Below, piece by piece: positions 19,705 to 29,216 of a DNA stretch of 64,000 nt; within the stretch, counting starts at the first letter, position 1; each line of letters opens with the position of its first letter. Made by a program: the position numbers and the translations under genes. This DNA is from Marinobacter sp. GTDB taxonomy: Bacteria > Pseudomonadota > Gammaproteobacteria > Pseudomonadales > Oleiphilaceae. The stretch covers positions 47,266-111,265 of the forward strand of contig JAJUKC010000002.1 of the NCBI GenBank assembly GCA_029264995.1, in the 5' to 3' direction. The notes beneath the pieces are model-generated. The model searched no databases and was not told where the DNA came from. It worked only from the letters and a program-made list of their open reading frames with translations.

Positions 19705-21669
19705 ATGGCTGCTATCAAAGTGTTGGGCGTGGGCACCGTGGTGGTTCTGCTCAGCGGCTGTCAGAGCTGGCAGTTCAAGGATATTGAGGATTTGCCGCCG
19801 ACAGCCTCGATACCGGAGACGAGCGAACCGGGGAAAGTCGATGTCTGGTATTTTGACGGAATCTCCGGAAACTACGTTCAGGGCATGCTGGATGCAGAGA
19901 AATACCCGGATTCGCCCGATGAAATTACTGAACTCACTCAGCTGCGCCAAGCTACCAGCCGAGCCAACAATTACGGCACGCTGATCCGGGGGTTCATCGA
20001 GCCCCCCCAAACGGGCGAATACACCTTTTACATCAGTGGCGATGATCAGACACAACTTTGGTTGTCTGACTCTCAAAACCCGGACGGTGCTGTTCAGATT
20101 GCCTCCACCATGTCCACCCCACTCGATAATTTCACCCGCTATGCCTCACAAACCTCCGGCGTACAATATCTTGAGGCTGGCAAAAAATATTACTTTGAAT
20201 TCCGACACAAGGAAGGTGGATGGGACGACCACTTTACCGTCGCCTGGTCCGGCCCCGGCATCTCTCAGCAAGTGATCAGCGGCAGCGCGCTCCATAGCTA
20301 CGCCCAGAAAGCCCCTGACTCGGCCCCCGAGATGACAACCGAAGAGGCTTACCATCTGGGTTATCGAATCGGTTACTTTGACGCTGAACAGGGACTCTCA
20401 TTCAACAGCCAGTACCCCCCACTTGATGCGGACAGTGATGATCTGTACGACAACTGGGAGATTGTGTACGGGCTGGATCCATCCAATGCGGCCGATGCAA
20501 AATCCGATACCGACAATGATCTGCTTACCGCCATGGATGAGTTCTGGGCCAGGACCAATCCCGGAACCGAAGATACTGATAACGACGGGATTCCGGATGG
20601 GTACGAATACGCCTATGGCACGGACCCCACCAACCCGGGCGATGCCAATGTAGATCTTGACGGTGATGGCTACACCATCCTGCAAGAGTACCAGGCCGGC
20701 ACCAATCCCACCGATGCCAGCGACTTCCCTGCCCCTCAGGAAGTGTACGCAACCGGATTCGTCGGCCAGTACTTCACAGGCACCGAGTTTGACAGCTTCG
20801 TTTACAGTCAGCGGGATGCGAGCGTCAACTTCAACTGGAATAGTGGAAGCCCGTCAGCGGAGCTTCCAAGAGACCGGTTCAGCGTGCGTTGGCAAGGATG
20901 GTTTACCCCCCCTCACAATGAAGGAACCCGGGACTACACCTTCACCACCACCACGGATGATGGTGTTCGGCTTTTCCTCAACGGGTCTACCGTCATTAAT
21001 CAGTGGAAGAACCAATCCCCTACCAGTTACAACGCCACTGCGAGTCTTGAAGCAGGTACCCCCGTTGCCATCACCATGGAGTACTTTGAATTCGGCTGGG
21101 GCGCCACCGCACAACTGGCGATTACCGATGCCACCACTGGGGATGCGATTTCCACAACCAACACCGTCCAGCATCTGGCGCTGGACAGCGAGTTCGCCGA
21201 AAGCACCTTGAACGACGGCATCGACGATCTTTACAAACTTCGCTACGGACTCCCCCTGATGCAACCATCAGCCAGCCAGGTGCTTAACGATAGCGGCGTG
21301 ACAGTTCTTGAGGCTTATCAATCGGGCCTGCACCCGTACACGCTCGAAACCGTATCGGAGCCAGAATCACCGGTCACCAGCCAGCCCGGTGGTACCGGCG
21401 ATGCCAGCGGCAGTGTGACACTGTCGTGGACGCCTCCCGGCACCAGGGTAGATGGCAGCAGCATTTCGCTGAGCGAAATTGACCGTTACCGGATCAACTA
21501 CGGACAGGATGCTGCAAACCTGACTCAAACTCTGGAGGTGCCTGCAGGCACAACCTCAACCACGGTTACCGGCCTGGCGCCCGGCACCTGGTACTTTACG
21601 ATTCAGGTAATTGATATCAATGGATTGAGTAGTGAACCGTCTGATCCAGTAGAGCATCAGGTTAACTAA
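19705..21669 (+). CDS. Lipoprotein with PA14-like domains, Asp-rich calcium-type repeats and C-terminal FN3
   Basis: Lipobox VVLLSGC; YTFYISGDDQTQLWLS and YTFTTTTDDGVRLFLNG (PA14); DTDNDGIPDGYEYAYGTDPTNPGD; FN3-like tail. Confidence 0.85.
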   Translation: MAAIKVLGVGTVVVLLSGCQSWQFKDIEDLPPTASIPETSEPGKVDVWYFDGISGNYVQGMLDAEKYPDSPDEITELTQLRQATSRANNYGTLIRGFIEPPQTGEYTFYISGDDQTQLWLSDSQNPDGAVQIASTMSTPLDNFTRYASQTSGVQYLEAGKKYYFEFRHKEGGWDDHFTVAWSGPGISQQVISGSALHSYAQKAPDSAPEMTTEEAYHLGYRIGYFDAEQGLSFNSQYPPLDADSDDLYDNWEIVYGLDPSNAADAKSDTDNDLLTAMDEFWARTNPGTEDTDNDGIPDGYEYAYGTDPTNPGDANVDLDGDGYTILQEYQAGTNPTDASDFPAPQEVYATGFVGQYFTGTEFDSFVYSQRDASVNFNWNSGSPSAELPRDRFSVRWQGWFTPPHNEGTRDYTFTTTTDDGVRLFLNGSTVINQWKNQSPTSYNATASLEAGTPVAITMEYFEFGWGATAQLAITDATTGDAISTTNTVQHLALDSEFAESTLNDGIDDLYKLRYGLPLMQPSASQVLNDSGVTVLEAYQSGLHPYTLETVSEPESPVTSQPGGTGDASGSVTLSWTPPGTRVDGSSISLSEIDRYRINYGQDAANLTQTLEVPAGTTSTTVTGLAPGTWYFTIQVIDINGLSSEPSDPVEHQVN

Positions 21670-21682
21670 GTGAGCATTCTGG

Positions 21683-21701
21683 TTGTCGAGTTATTTTACA
21701 A
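21683..21701 (+). promoter_or_regulatory. Candidate PrsR binding site (19-bp dyad)
   Basis: TTGTCGAGTTATTTTACAA; 14/19 identical to 56629-56647, both upstream of sigma-54 promoters of PEP-CTERM genes. Confidence 0.55.
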
Positions 21702-21752
21702 CCAAACATCAGGAACCAGAAAAGTTTATTAATATTCAATGACTTAAAATCT

Positions 21753-21769
21753 GGCACGAAGCCTGCTTA
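21753..21769 (+). promoter_or_regulatory. Sigma-54 -24/-12 promoter
   Basis: TGGCACGAAGCCTGCTT: GG-N10-GC upstream of PEP-CTERM gene, downstream of prsR locus. Confidence 0.8.
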
Positions 21770-21808
21770 TTAGACGATGACGTAACGCAAAGACCACTCA
21801 CTGGAGGA

Positions 21809-22498
21809 GTGACTCAAATGAAAAAATTGACTCAAGGCTTGGCAATGGCTGCAGCCGTCGGTTTTGCGGGAGTAGCTCAGGCTGCCTATATCGATTCTGT
21901 TGCCAATGCAAACGCACCTGGCGCTGTAGCTGAGCAAAGTGTTCCGGGAGACAACGATTACGCCACTCGCATTAGTGGTACCTGGACAGCCGATGCACCT
22001 CTGTACAACGTGGGTGATACCGTACTGTTCGGCCACAACCTGAAATCCACCAGCTCCGATCCGTTCAAGCTGACCTTCACCTACCTGGGTAAGGAAGCTT
22101 CAGACAACAACCAGTTCTACTGGGGTAACACGCTGGTATTCGATACCAATAGTTCCGTAGATGACCAATACAGTGCTGTATTCTACGGTGGTCTTGACGC
22201 CCTGCTGAACTTCAAGTTCATCAATGGCAGCGGAGTTACCATCAACAACGATGGCGCCAACGGCAGTCAGTTCAACGACATTACCAAGCCCAATTCCAGC
22301 ACAAACTTCAACCTCTTCTATGTTGAAGAAGATTACTTCGTAATTAGCCTGGACGATGGCTATGTTGGCGATGATAACCATGACGATATGGTGATCGCAG
22401 TTCGTGCCACCAAGGTTCCCGAGCCTGGCACGCTGGCACTGCTTGGCCTTGGTCTCGCTGGCATTGCAGTCCGGATGAAAGGCCGTAAAAAAGCCTGA
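21809..22498 (+). CDS. PEP-CTERM sorting domain protein
   Basis: 229 aa; signal peptide; C-terminus VPEPGTLALLGLGLAGIAVRMKGRKKA. Confidence 0.93.
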   Translation: MTQMKKLTQGLAMAAAVGFAGVAQAAYIDSVANANAPGAVAEQSVPGDNDYATRISGTWTADAPLYNVGDTVLFGHNLKSTSSDPFKLTFTYLGKEASDNNQFYWGNTLVFDTNSSVDDQYSAVFYGGLDALLNFKFINGSGVTINNDGANGSQFNDITKPNSSTNFNLFYVEEDYFVISLDDGYVGDDNHDDMVIAVRATKVPEPGTLALLGLGLAGIAVRMKGRKKA

Positions 22499-22521
22499 CA
22501 TCGAGTTCTATGCTACGCTTT

Positions 22522-22548
22522 AAAAGCCCTGCACTTGCAGGGCTTTTT
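22522..22548 (+). terminator. Rho-independent terminator
   Basis: aaaaAGCCCTGCacttGCAGGGCTtttt after PEP-CTERM gene. Confidence 0.85.
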
Positions 22549-22565
22549 CATTTCAGGTCAGGTTC

Positions 22566-23636
22566 ATGGATGTACTGATTGTTTATGCCAATAGCGGCAG
22601 AGGGCTGCAAAAAGATGCCAGGATACTGGAAGCAGCCCTACAGCGGCTTGGGCACCAGACCAGGCAGGTTCAACTGCCCCCTACTCCCGTATGGCGTTCC
22701 CGCCTTTCAGCCTATCGATTCAAGGCATTAGAACGATTTTGCCCCGGATTTCTCAGCAAACTCTTCTATCGCAGTCAGATCGGCTTGCTCAGGCTACTAC
22801 GTCCGGTTCAACAGGCAGATCTCGTCATTCACCTCGAGAATATCTGGATATCTCAATTGGCTGCTGGCCGACACCACTGGCTCATCCCTAACCAGGAATG
22901 GTTCATTGAGTCGAGAGGTCCCTACCTCAGCTTTACCAACCGTATACTCTGCAAAACACACCACGCGATATCGATTTTTTCCGCCTTACATGCAGACACC
23001 CAATACCTGGGGTTTACCGGCGGTGAAGTTAGCGCTCAGACCGGCTCAGAAAGGAAAGACTACCGTTTGGCTTTGCATGTAGCCGGAAACAGTCAGTTCA
23101 AGGGCACGCAGCGTGTTATGGCATGTTGGCAGAGGCACCCTGAATGGCCAGAACTGGTCGTTGTCTCCCAGCATCTAGACACCACCCCCGCCGCCAATAT
23201 CAGGGTAGCGAAAAATCTTACGAACAATGAACTGAACACACTCTGGGCCCAGGCCGGTTTCGCGGTACTACCTTCTGAGGTGGAGGGTTATGGCCAGGTA
23301 CTGGCAGAGGCCATGGCTTACGGCTGTATTACAATAACAACTGATGCACCGCCCATGAACGAGCTGGTTGGGAAGGACAGAGGCTTTCTGGCACACGTGG
23401 AAAGAAAGCTGACGTTTCGCCTGGGCACCCGTTACCTTGTCTCAGAGCAAGCTCTGGAGCAGAGCATTCAAGCTGCGATAGACCAGCCACCGGCCACGCT
23501 GGCCTACATGTCCAGGCGGGCAATCGAATGGTATTCAACCAACCACGAACAATTTCTTTCCCGATTAGAGAGCCAGCTCAAAGATCTGGTCGCACCACCT
23601 CTTGATCAATCTGCTCAAGAATCACCGGAAAGGTAG
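22566..23636 (+). CDS. Glycosyltransferase, GT4-like
   Basis: 356 aa; C-terminal LPSEVEGYGQVLAEAMAYGCITITTDAPPMNELVG. Confidence 0.75.
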   Translation: MDVLIVYANSGRGLQKDARILEAALQRLGHQTRQVQLPPTPVWRSRLSAYRFKALERFCPGFLSKLFYRSQIGLLRLLRPVQQADLVIHLENIWISQLAAGRHHWLIPNQEWFIESRGPYLSFTNRILCKTHHAISIFSALHADTQYLGFTGGEVSAQTGSERKDYRLALHVAGNSQFKGTQRVMACWQRHPEWPELVVVSQHLDTTPAANIRVAKNLTNNELNTLWAQAGFAVLPSEVEGYGQVLAEAMAYGCITITTDAPPMNELVGKDRGFLAHVERKLTFRLGTRYLVSEQALEQSIQAAIDQPPATLAYMSRRAIEWYSTNHEQFLSRLESQLKDLVAPPLDQSAQESPER

Positions 23637-25128
23637 ACTCGATAAACTCAGCAAGCGTTGCAGCCACCTCACAGCCATCGCACGCCACTGCAGAGATGAG
23701 TAAAGAGGCATCATCACGGCCACTGAAGAACCCGCCCACCTGAGCAAGCTTCGCGCGCCACTGATCGGTTTCCCACTGCCCCTGAACAAAGTAGCTATAC
23801 CCCAGATGCACACGTTGTCCGGAAACACGATGTTTCAGGGTGACTCCCTGCACCGGGATATTCAGGCTGTTTTCAACATCAAAGAAGCCTTCCGGAATCC
23901 AGAATTCACGGTCATAAAGGCGGTTACTGTACTGGATGAGTTCGGCGCGGTTTCTTTGATACTCGTATGTGAACGTGCCGAGATAAAATGTCATGCCCAC
24001 ACCTTGTCCTGCACGCGCCTGCAGACGGTCAAACATGGTCTGAACATACACCCGGTCCGGATTAAGAATGTCGGGGCGCCAGCCCTCAAGTCCCGAACCG
24101 AACACCGGGGCATACCGTTCACTCAAATCAATGACGTAACCTTCAGGTTCAGAAGCAATGTTGCCATGCTTGTCCGGTAAAGCGAGCCAGGTAGCCAGCC
24201 CCAGTGCGGCGATAACCGCAACTGCAGTCATATCATGTCCACTCGCAATACTTTCCCTTTCTATATCAATGCTTTGAGAGGACAAAGACTCATCGTCTCG
24301 TTTTTCCATTAGTCGAGCGAGGAAATAAAGCGGTACCAGAGTTCCTGCAAACACCCACCAGCCAAAATTTTCGTGATCATCAATCAGGCTGGACTGCATG
24401 TTTGTCTCATAACCCATGTAGATGATAACGAATACCCGAATCCAATTCGCAACCAGCGCAAACGCGACCCCAAGGCAGAATAAGGTGACGCGCGACCTAA
24501 GCCGGGAAAGATACATCTCTCCGTAAATCAGCACCAGCGCTTGCCCAACCAACAAATAGCGCAAGCCAGAACACCCATGTGCGACCTCAAAGGTGCCCAC
24601 ACCAATCAGGTAAACAAAGACTCCTTCAACCTCAAACTCTATGTTCGCAAAGCCAAGGAAAAACTGGTTGACGGATACGGTGATCAACTGAAGCGTCCAG
24701 GAAAGGAAATCCCAGACCGGAACCGTAAGGAACAAGAGACCAAGGGGCACCAGAAACCAACGTACCTGACGCCACCCCATCAACACGGCAAAGGTGCTGA
24801 GTAACATGGGCACCATTACAAGTTGCTGTAATGCCTGAAGGCGAATCAATCCACCCAGCCAGTAAACGATAAAGCACGCCGTGAGCGGCACTAGCCAAAA
24901 AGGATAGAATCCGGCTTTAACAGGGTGAATCCGTGCAGCACGGGCGGTCAGAAACAACGAAACACCGGCCAACAAAAAACCATGAGAGTAGGATTCATCG
25001 AGTTTAAGCCAGCGTGACACAATCCCTTCAGTGGTTGGGAACGTAACCAGAACCAAAACGCCGAATGTCGCCAGAAAGGGCCAGATTTGCCTGACTGCCT
25101 GCGGCCGCGGAATCCATTCCCTGTTCAT
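23578..25128 (-). CDS. xrtA: Exosortase A with C-terminal EpsI domain
   Basis: 516 aa; multi-TM; AHGCSGLRYLL (Cys), NWIRVFVII (Arg), DDHENFGWW (His); C-terminal periplasmic EpsI-like region. Confidence 0.9.
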   Translation of the reverse strand: MNREWIPRPQAVRQIWPFLATFGVLVLVTFPTTEGIVSRWLKLDESYSHGFLLAGVSLFLTARAARIHPVKAGFYPFWLVPLTACFIVYWLGGLIRLQALQQLVMVPMLLSTFAVLMGWRQVRWFLVPLGLLFLTVPVWDFLSWTLQLITVSVNQFFLGFANIEFEVEGVFVYLIGVGTFEVAHGCSGLRYLLVGQALVLIYGEMYLSRLRSRVTLFCLGVAFALVANWIRVFVIIYMGYETNMQSSLIDDHENFGWWVFAGTLVPLYFLARLMEKRDDESLSSQSIDIERESIASGHDMTAVAVIAALGLATWLALPDKHGNIASEPEGYVIDLSERYAPVFGSGLEGWRPDILNPDRVYVQTMFDRLQARAGQGVGMTFYLGTFTYEYQRNRAELIQYSNRLYDREFWIPEGFFDVENSLNIPVQGVTLKHRVSGQRVHLGYSYFVQGQWETDQWRAKLAQVGGFFSGRDDASLLISAVACDGCEVAATLAEFIESTFPVILEQIDQEVVRPDL

Positions 25129-25140
25129 TGATACACCTGC

Positions 25141-26262
25141 CTACAGACGAAAGAATCGATTAACGGAAGATACAAATTGTTGGGGTAAACAGGCCCGGGC
25201 ACCGTACGCCAGCTTCAACACCGGGGAGCGCACATACTCCACTGTGGTAAAGACCACCTTCTCGCCCTTGAAACGGCTCTTGTAGAAAGTGTTCTTGCCA
25301 GAACCTGCAAGCAAATCGTAACCCATGACCGCCGCATCATCGAATGCCCCTTCGATGGCGTAACCCAGATGCAGTGTACCGAGCGACAGCTTGGGGTGGA
25401 AATCCTCCATAAAACCCGCCTGGAGATTGTATACACGGTTGCCAGCTTGTACATCATAGAGCACAGAGACTATCTGCCCTTTGGCCCTCAAAGCTGAAAG
25501 CCTGGCTATTTGCCCAGAACACAATCGGTTGAGGAATGCCCGGTGAAAGGACACCGCGTGCCGGTCAAAACACGGTTTGCCCCAACGCTCACAATGAAAC
25601 TGGTTCAAGTGTTGCAGAAAACTCTCAGGGTCTTCCCAAGGGACATATTCACCAGCAACTTCTCTTTCAAACACCGCTCGACGGTTGAACGCCTTCAGAC
25701 GGGTGTTCTTACCCAGTCGTTCTAACCACCACCTGAAACCAGATTCAACTGGAACCAGGACCCCTTCCGCTTCGCTCCTGACCAGCCGGGTTATGCTCAT
25801 TCTCTGTGACAGAGCCGGCTCCAATAAACTCATAGATCTGGGTGAAGCGTCCGCCACGATCATCTCATCCCAGGCGAACCCGGCCAGATAATCTATAAGC
25901 TGTGACATGACAGGTTGTTGATAGCGGCGATCAACAATTAACCCAACGTATTCCGTCCGAACCGTCGGCCCTAGCTTCCAGGCGTTACCAATCACATGCA
26001 GACGGCGTACCCTCCAGCCCACAGGAGTTCTGACAGACTTCAGATACAATGGAGCAAGACCTACAAGCTCGTTGCACTGGTCGTAGACTCCTAGCAACAG
26101 AAGTTCCAGCTCCAATTCCCGGTTCCACGTCTCCCACCACGAAACCTGCCAGGCCCAGCTCATAAACAAAGGATCTGCATCACTGTGCTTGAGCAGTTCT
26201 CCCCAATTTTCCCAAAGGCTCAGGAAATCCGCCTCAGAGAGCCTGCGAACCGTAAAACTCAC
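25141..26262 (-). CDS. GNAT/FemAB-like (CelD/BcsL-type) protein
   Basis: 373 aa; MSWAWQVSWWETW and C-terminal YDLLAGSGKNTFYKSRF typical of acetyltransf_6 proteins in EPS loci. Confidence 0.78.
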   Translation of the reverse strand: MSFTVRRLSEADFLSLWENWGELLKHSDADPLFMSWAWQVSWWETWNRELELELLLLGVYDQCNELVGLAPLYLKSVRTPVGWRVRRLHVIGNAWKLGPTVRTEYVGLIVDRRYQQPVMSQLIDYLAGFAWDEMIVADASPRSMSLLEPALSQRMSITRLVRSEAEGVLVPVESGFRWWLERLGKNTRLKAFNRRAVFEREVAGEYVPWEDPESFLQHLNQFHCERWGKPCFDRHAVSFHRAFLNRLCSGQIARLSALRAKGQIVSVLYDVQAGNRVYNLQAGFMEDFHPKLSLGTLHLGYAIEGAFDDAAVMGYDLLAGSGKNTFYKSRFKGEKVVFTTVEYVRSPVLKLAYGARACLPQQFVSSVNRFFRL

Positions 26263-27188
26263 GTTCGCCTCACAGAAACGGGGCTAATCAGAGTCTTCAT
26301 GGCCAAACGCCAGGGGCCGGACCACAGGGGATCGTTTGCCAAGGACTTTCCAAGATCAGCCAAGGCAGTCCGGTAACGACCTTGAGATAGCTCGTAGCGT
26401 CCCTTGCGGACAAAAAACCGACTCATCCCATGACGGGCCTCACCACGGCTCAACGCCTCAGGAAACGACTCCAGAAAGGTCCGAATGATCTGCTCATTAG
26501 CCATAAGACGGCTGTCTTTGTCGCTGGAAATCTGATTTTCCATCACCCGGTAATAACCCAGAATCTCCGGTAGATACAGGAACTGGTAGCGCGTTGAGAA
26601 ACGTAACCAAAGGCCATAGTCTTCGGCCAATCGATCAGCGTTATCAAAACCGCCCATTTCTTCGAAACATCGCCTGCGAGTCATGGTCGTATTCATGCTG
26701 ATAAAATTATCATGGATGAGCTGGGAGGTAATCCGACCGGAATAGCGCTTCATTCGGTTAACGCCCTGCTCCTTACCCTCTTCATCTATCAGAATAAAAT
26801 CACCATAGACGATATCTGCTTCAGGATTCTCCTTAAACGCTTGAAGACTCTTACTCAACTTGGTTTCAAGCCAGGCATTGTCTGAATCAAGAAAACAAAT
26901 ATAGTCGCCTTTTGCGACTTCGATGCCTCGATTTCGCGCAACACTTTGACCTTGATTTTCCTGTTTAAAATATCTGACTCGCGAGTCTGAGGTGTACCGC
27001 TCCATTACTTCTGAAGTATTGTCGATCGAGCCATCGTCTATTACGATCAGCTCGAATTCCGGCATAGTTTGAGCGAGAGCACTTTCTACCGCGATAGGTA
27101 GATAATCTGCCCGATTAAACGTCGGTGTAATGATTGATACCAAAGGCTTTGAATACATGATTGACCTACCTCCGTGTGGTTCAGACAA
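26259..27188 (-). CDS. Glycosyltransferase family 2
   Basis: VSIITPTFNRADYLPIAVESALAQT; likely start MYSKPLVS at about 27158. Confidence 0.88.
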   Translation of the reverse strand: MSEPHGGRSIMYSKPLVSIITPTFNRADYLPIAVESALAQTMPEFELIVIDDGSIDNTSEVMERYTSDSRVRYFKQENQGQSVARNRGIEVAKGDYICFLDSDNAWLETKLSKSLQAFKENPEADIVYGDFILIDEEGKEQGVNRMKRYSGRITSQLIHDNFISMNTTMTRRRCFEEMGGFDNADRLAEDYGLWLRFSTRYQFLYLPEILGYYRVMENQISSDKDSRLMANEQIIRTFLESFPEALSRGEARHGMSRFFVRKGRYELSQGRYRTALADLGKSLANDPLWSGPWRLAMKTLISPVSVRRT

Positions 27189-27260
27189 TTATCATTCGAG
27201 CAGAGCGAGGTCCCGCTAACTGCATTATTAATTTATGTGGTCGACGTGCCATCCCTCTAG

Positions 27261-28307
27261 TCACGAACTTTTATGTCTCGAGGTTATACCGCCCTTTACG
27301 TTCAACCAGTTCTCTCTCGCAGCGCTTAAGAATTCACCGTCTGAATCACCACCCATAACAAACCACCCATGCTCACTGGCATCTTTTACACCTCCCAATC
27401 CACGATGCGAATGTACATACAATCTTGGGGCACTGCGGGTGAGAAAAAATCCTTCGCTGAAGAAAACCCTTTTCAACGCCGGATCGGATGTTACCGCCAA
27501 CCAAAGCCTTGCGCCGTGATAACGCAACACTGCAGCTTTCATCATTGACTTAAGCATCGAAGGGCGATCAGAACACCCGATATAGTCAACCACCCGAACC
27601 ACGCCTTCGTGTTCACGTAGCACGAGCATACCCTGCAACTTTCCAGACTCATCTCTAGCAACGAGGAACTCGTAAGATGCCAGTGGATGCTTTTGATAAC
27701 GCCAGTTCAAGTAATCATATGTACGACAAACAATTTTTCGATAAGTGGGTGCTGCTTCTTGCCACAGAGCATTCACTTCACGGGCGTCAGGAAGTTCTGA
27801 TTGGAATGTCAAATTTAATGAAAGGTCGAGCGGTATACGGAAAGCCAGTTTCATCATCGACTGTAAGCACTTTATTGCGCGATCTTTGAACGAAAATGCG
27901 GTGATGATACGCCTGAATGACCAAACCTCTGGACTCTTTGACCAGCCCATTTTTTCAAGGACAATTGCCGCTGTAGGGCTTACCCCAAAGGATAAGATAA
28001 CAGGAGCACGTTCCAGAAGTTCTTGTTTGATCTCTTTTCCAAGACCCTTGCCTCTAACCCGAGCAGCAACATAGAAATCACAACTCCAGAGCCCTTCAAC
28101 AACATCCTGTCCAAATTTGATTGAAACTGGCATGACGCCATTAAATCCTGAAACGCCCTGGTCATCCAATTTCACGATCGGGGAAAAGCCGCTGGCTAAA
28201 GCTCCCGGATTAGTCTCATATTGCCAGTTCCATATGTCATTCTTGAAAGGAGCATCGCGGAAAAACTCCAAGATTTGTGCGCGGTGTTCAGGCTTGTATT
28301 CACTCAC
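27261..28307 (-). CDS. GNAT family N-acetyltransferase
   Basis: 348 aa; VAARVRGKGLGKEIKQELLERAP acetyl-CoA loop. Confidence 0.75.
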   Translation of the reverse strand: MSEYKPEHRAQILEFFRDAPFKNDIWNWQYETNPGALASGFSPIVKLDDQGVSGFNGVMPVSIKFGQDVVEGLWSCDFYVAARVRGKGLGKEIKQELLERAPVILSFGVSPTAAIVLEKMGWSKSPEVWSFRRIITAFSFKDRAIKCLQSMMKLAFRIPLDLSLNLTFQSELPDAREVNALWQEAAPTYRKIVCRTYDYLNWRYQKHPLASYEFLVARDESGKLQGMLVLREHEGVVRVVDYIGCSDRPSMLKSMMKAAVLRYHGARLWLAVTSDPALKRVFFSEGFFLTRSAPRLYVHSHRGLGGVKDASEHGWFVMGGDSDGEFLSAARENWLNVKGGITSRHKSS

Positions 28308-28310
28308 GTA

Positions 28311-29216
28311 TTATAATTCCTGTCCTAAAAATGCGGAATCTCGCCATCGAACCATCGGTTTTCGATGCCAGACAAGCATATAGGATTGAGGAACATACTC
28401 CCCATTTTCGAATAGTTCGTTTCTCGTTTTTGACTTAGCGAGCGCGCTACCCGAATTGTCCGTTCCCAAATGAAAGCGCTCCGCTCCATACTTCAAAGGA
28501 TCATTTGCCAGATATGCAAGCCTGGGGCTGACCTTATCCAGTTGAGGGTCGTAAAACCAACTCGCTCCGCAGAACCCCTTGTGATCCAGGTTAACACTTA
28601 ATAGATCAGCGACCAGCTTATAGGTCTTAAGCCAACCCTCTTGGTTAAACCGGCTAAGTAGGCTAGTGTGCGTATGATGCTGAAAGTAGTATTTGTTACC
28701 AATGGGCATCCGCAACAGATGACGCACAAACCGAATCCGCTGAGAAAAAGCTCCGAATTTCAACGGGTGCCGCCATAAGGCACTATGGGTGTCCACAATC
28801 CCTGTATACACTGGCATCGATTTACCACGAAGTAACGAGAAATCCTTGTAAAAGGCATCGGCAAACGGATAGTAGTGTCCATGCTCAGAGGAGATTACCT
28901 CCTCATGTATCCGCTCACGTTCCTGTCGCATTTCTTTAATGATTGAATCAGGCACATTACAAAGCGGACGCCATTCGCTGTCGTCCAGAAATACCAGCAA
29001 CAGGTAACGAGCTAATAACTCAACGCTCTGTTTCCCAGATTCCGCTTCAACTTTATGGAAAAACGGCTCCAGGTCTCCAAGCCAAAGATAGCTATGAGCG
29101 ATCGGCAAGGATCGTGCGACAGTTAATGCCTCCTGCACTATCTCTGCATTGATTAGCTGAGTTTGGAGCCCAGTTTTCTCCCCCAGATTCTGCAACTCAA
29201 GAGTGACTAGTTCCAT
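28311..29216 (-). CDS. Hypothetical protein in EPS locus
   Basis: 301 aa ORF between GNAT and deacetylase genes, overlaps deacetylase by 10 bp; no family recognised. Confidence 0.7.
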   Translation of the reverse strand: MELVTLELQNLGEKTGLQTQLINAEIVQEALTVARSLPIAHSYLWLGDLEPFFHKVEAESGKQSVELLARYLLLVFLDDSEWRPLCNVPDSIIKEMRQERERIHEEVISSEHGHYYPFADAFYKDFSLLRGKSMPVYTGIVDTHSALWRHPLKFGAFSQRIRFVRHLLRMPIGNKYYFQHHTHTSLLSRFNQEGWLKTYKLVADLLSVNLDHKGFCGASWFYDPQLDKVSPRLAYLANDPLKYGAERFHLGTDNSGSALAKSKTRNELFENGEYVPQSYMLVWHRKPMVRWRDSAFLGQEL

